A DNA stretch of 64,000 nucleotides from the NCBI RefSeq assembly GCF_036288925.1, contig NZ_CP127167.1, positions 62,001 to 126,000 on the forward strand, written 5' to 3'. The stretch's first letter is position 1; each line of letters begins with the position of its first letter. Position numbers and translations under genes: made by a program. The notes under the pieces were generated by a model. That model was given only the letters and a program-made list of their open reading frames with translations, did no database searches and was not told where the DNA came from. Below are positions 62,156-64,000 of this stretch, in pieces. The DNA is from Haemophilus parainfluenzae (GTDB lineage Bacteria; Pseudomonadota; Gammaproteobacteria; Enterobacterales; Pasteurellaceae).

Positions 62156-63460
62156 ATGAATCAAGAAAGACTCAACGAAATCGAAAAACCATTACTTCAC
62201 CTTGTGGAACGTGATGTGGTTCCGGCACTTGGCTGTACTGAACCTATCTCTTTAGCGCTTGCTGCAGCAACTGCGGCTAAATATTTAAGCAAAACACCTG
62301 AACGTATTGAAGCTAAGGTATCGCCAAACTTAATGAAAAATGGTTTAGGTGTTGCGGTACCGGGAACGGGCATGGTGGGCTTGCCTATTGCCGCGGCGAT
62401 TGGTGCTTTAGGCGGCGACCCAGAGGGTGAGTTAGAAGTATTAAAACACATCACACCAGAGCAAGTTTCCCAAGCCAAGGCAATGCTTGATAAAAAACTC
62501 GTTAATGTGGATATTCATCAAACCGAGCATATTTTATATTCTGAAGCGGTGTTGTTTGCGGATAATGACCGAGTGAAAGTAGCGATTCAAGATCAACACA
62601 CCAATATCATTTTAATTGAAAAAAATGGCGAAGTTGTTTTTGAGAAAGAACACGATGAACGTGCGGATTGCGATCCCTATGATATTTTCAAACAGGTGAG
62701 TGCACGTGAAATTTTTGAATTTTCTTGTGAAGTTGAGCTCGATAAAATCCGTTTTATCGGACAAGCTGCCGCGCTCAACCGCGCGCTGTCTAACGAAGGA
62801 TTGCGCGAAAATTACGGTTTACACATTGGCAGAACATTACGCAAACAAGTCGGTAGCGGTTTAATGTCAGACGATTTGCTCAGCAAAATTATGATCGAAA
62901 CCACTGCAGCCTCCGATGCCCGTATGGGTGGGGCTACATTGCCAGCAATGACCAATTCTGGTTCAGGCAATCAAGGTATTGCCGCCACTATGCCCGTGGT
63001 TGTGGTCGCAGATTATTTAAACGTGAGTGAAGAAAAATGCCTCCGTGCGCTCTTCTTGTCACACTTAATGGCCATTTATATCCACAGTAAATTACCCAAA
63101 CTATCTGCCCTTTGTGCGGTAACAACTGCCTCTATGGGGAGCTGTGCAGGCATTGCCTATTTGCTTACGGGCAAATTTGAAACCGTGAGCATGGGAATTT
63201 GCAGCATGATTGGTGACATCAGCGGAATCATCTGCGATGGCGCATCCAATAGCTGTGCAATGAAAGTATCCACCAGCGTGGCTTCTGGTTATAAATCAGT
63301 ACTTATGGCAATGGATGAAACCCATGTTACGGGCAATGAAGGTATCGTTGAACATGATCTCGATCGCACTATCGACAATCTATGCTCGATTGCCTCTAAG
63401 AGTATGCAGCACATCGATCGCCAAGTGATTGAAATAATGGTCAGCAAACCCTGCCCTTAA
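62156..63460 (+). CDS. L-cysteine desulfidase-type protein (UPF0597, YhaM)
   Basis: 434 aa. The family, related to the alpha part of iron-sulfur L-serine dehydratases, breaks L-cysteine to pyruvate, ammonia and sulfide in characterised members. VVPALGCTEPISLALAAA is the signature with a cluster cysteine; the others are in ICSMIGDISGIICDGA, NSCAMK and SMGSCAGIAY. The order polA then this gene matches H. influenzae as I recall it. Enzyme activity here is inferred. Confidence 0.9.
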   Translation: MNQERLNEIEKPLLHLVERDVVPALGCTEPISLALAAATAAKYLSKTPERIEAKVSPNLMKNGLGVAVPGTGMVGLPIAAAIGALGGDPEGELEVLKHITPEQVSQAKAMLDKKLVNVDIHQTEHILYSEAVLFADNDRVKVAIQDQHTNIILIEKNGEVVFEKEHDERADCDPYDIFKQVSAREIFEFSCEVELDKIRFIGQAAALNRALSNEGLRENYGLHIGRTLRKQVGSGLMSDDLLSKIMIETTAASDARMGGATLPAMTNSGSGNQGIAATMPVVVVADYLNVSEEKCLRALFLSHLMAIYIHSKLPKLSALCAVTTASMGSCAGIAYLLTGKFETVSMGICSMIGDISGIICDGASNSCAMKVSTSVASGYKSVLMAMDETHVTGNEGIVEHDLDRTIDNLCSIASKSMQHIDRQVIEIMVSKPCP

Positions 63461-63580
63461 CATTGAATTTAACTCAATAAGTTTTTTTATTATGGCTTTT
63501 TACTTATTGAGCATGAAATAAATACTCTAAAATGTAATTCTAACTTAAGAGCATCTTCTTCCCTTATTTGAAGCTCAATA

Positions 63581-63607
63581 ATAAAGCCATCATACAGATG
63601 GCCTTAT
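63581..63607 (-). terminator. Probable terminator of the restriction gene
   Basis: AAAGCCATC-ataca-GATGGCCTT with AT flanks, just past the stop on the minus strand. The 150-base gap also has CTCAATAAGT/ACTTATTGAG (63472-63511), possibly ending the plus-strand gene. Confidence 0.55.
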
Positions 63608-63610
63608 CTT

Positions 63611-64000
63611 CTATTGCTTACCTAGAACTACCCTCATTAATTCATCAATATTTGAAACAACCTTATATTGCACTTTATCATTCCCTAACGACTGAGCATT
63701 TAAAGTTTCAAAAAATCTCTTAGCACTTTCGATTTTATTGCGTTCTTTAAGTTTTAAATCTTCACTTAAAATAGAACCTTTAGTTTCAGCAACAAAATAG
63801 ATTTCTTTTACTAAAGCTGTATCAAAAGCAATTGCCCAATCGGGATTATAACTACCAAATGGTGTTGGGATTTTAAAGTTATCTGGCAACTTAGCGTAGA
63901 CTAGTACTTCTTTAGCTGCATCAAGTTCTTTCGCGAAAGTTTCTTCTACTTTTGAATCTGTGGTGACGTAATCCCAAATATGATTTTTCGTTTTATAGGC
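63611..64000 (-). CDS. Type III restriction enzyme Res subunit, C-terminal end (cut by window)
   Basis: The frame is open to the last base. It reads HIWDYVTTDSKVEETFAKEL, then LVYAKLPDNFKIPTPFGSY and NPDWAIAFDTALVKEIYFVA. NPDW and AETKGS give the D and ExK of the PD-(D/E)xK nuclease domain found at the C terminus of type III Res subunits. The TTG at 63889 is not a start. The helicase part and the mod gene should lie beyond the right edge. I see no promoter in the window. Confidence 0.88.
   Translation of the reverse strand, partial: AYKTKNHIWDYVTTDSKVEETFAKELDAAKEVLVYAKLPDNFKIPTPFGSYNPDWAIAFDTALVKEIYFVAETKGSILSEDLKLKERNKIESAKRFFETLNAQSLGNDKVQYKVVSNIDELMRVVLGKQ

Noticed and set aside
63889..63889. 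TTG start giving a separate 92-aa protein at the right edge
   Set aside because: The frame continues to the window end with sequence typical of type III Res, so it is a truncated larger gene.

Overview
The window is about 64 kb of bacterial chromosome from the Haemophilus branch of the Pasteurellaceae. The strongest sign is the great number of copies of the 9-base core AAGTGCGGT and its complement ACCGCACTT, the DNA uptake signal sequence (USS) of the H. influenzae-type group, often placed as inverted pairs that double as transcription terminators. AT-rich base use, the gene content and the small gene clusters fit Haemophilus. H. parainfluenzae or a close relative is my best guess, but the species cannot be proven from the window.

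Layout. 1-7.1 kb: cell-wall elongation and lipoate cluster mrdA (cut by the window edge)-rodA-rlpA-dacA-ybeD-lipB-lipA. 7.1-12.3 kb, minus strand: ydgA-like gene, adk, ampG, galE. 12.5-15.7 kb: large subtilisin-type autotransporter protease, divergent from galE across a consensus CRP site. 15.8-18.3 kb: formaldehyde detoxification (fghA, adhC) with its MerR-type regulator. 18.4-20.5 kb: ppa and a purine-permease gene broken by one in-frame TAA. 20.6-28.6 kb: trhP, a possible small RNA, queA, tgt, hemerythrin-like and TusA-like genes, then yajC-secD-secF. 28.7-34.3 kb, minus strand: AI-2E-family membrane protein-glnB-mog, clpB, a 5-formyl-THF cyclo-ligase gene and 6S RNA. 34.4-38.8 kb: bamD, rluD, pgeF and the rsmE-yqgE-ruvX operon. 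38.8-40.0 kb: IS3-family insertion sequence, copy 1. 40.1-43.0 kb: fadR, nhaB, dsbB. 43.1-50.3 kb, minus strand: DUF1294 gene, glyA, purD, purH, doxX, dsbD. 50.5-52.3 kb: arcA, smpB and the alternative ribosomal proteins L31B and L36B. 52.4-53.6 kb: IS copy 2. 53.6-56.5 kb: obgE, EamA transporter, rpmA, rplU. 56.8-63.5 kb: ispB, queH, zapA, polA, a cupin and a cysteine desulfidase-type gene. The last 390 bases hold the 3' end of a type III restriction subunit.

Most genes are housekeeping and intact. Themes that recur across separate loci are queuosine tRNA modification (queA, tgt, queH), purine metabolism under PurR-type operators (purH-purD and the broken permease), disulfide chemistry (dsbB, dsbD), and peptidoglycan synthesis and recycling (mrdA, rodA, rlpA, dacA, ampG, pgeF).

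The most unusual signal is the pair of 1,243-bp IS3-family elements. Both sit in the loop of a terminator hairpin, in each case just after the bases GCGGTCA. One hairpin is an inverted USS pair and the other is USS-like. The element also carries its own USS core inside orfB. This suggests an insertion sequence that targets USS or terminator dyads. Other points worth a look are the single stop codon in the permease, a conserved-looking internal start in clpB, a shared CRP site between galE and the autotransporter gene, a Fur-like box over the L31B/L36B promoter, an RlpA without lipobox or SPOR domain, and the incoming restriction system at the right edge.
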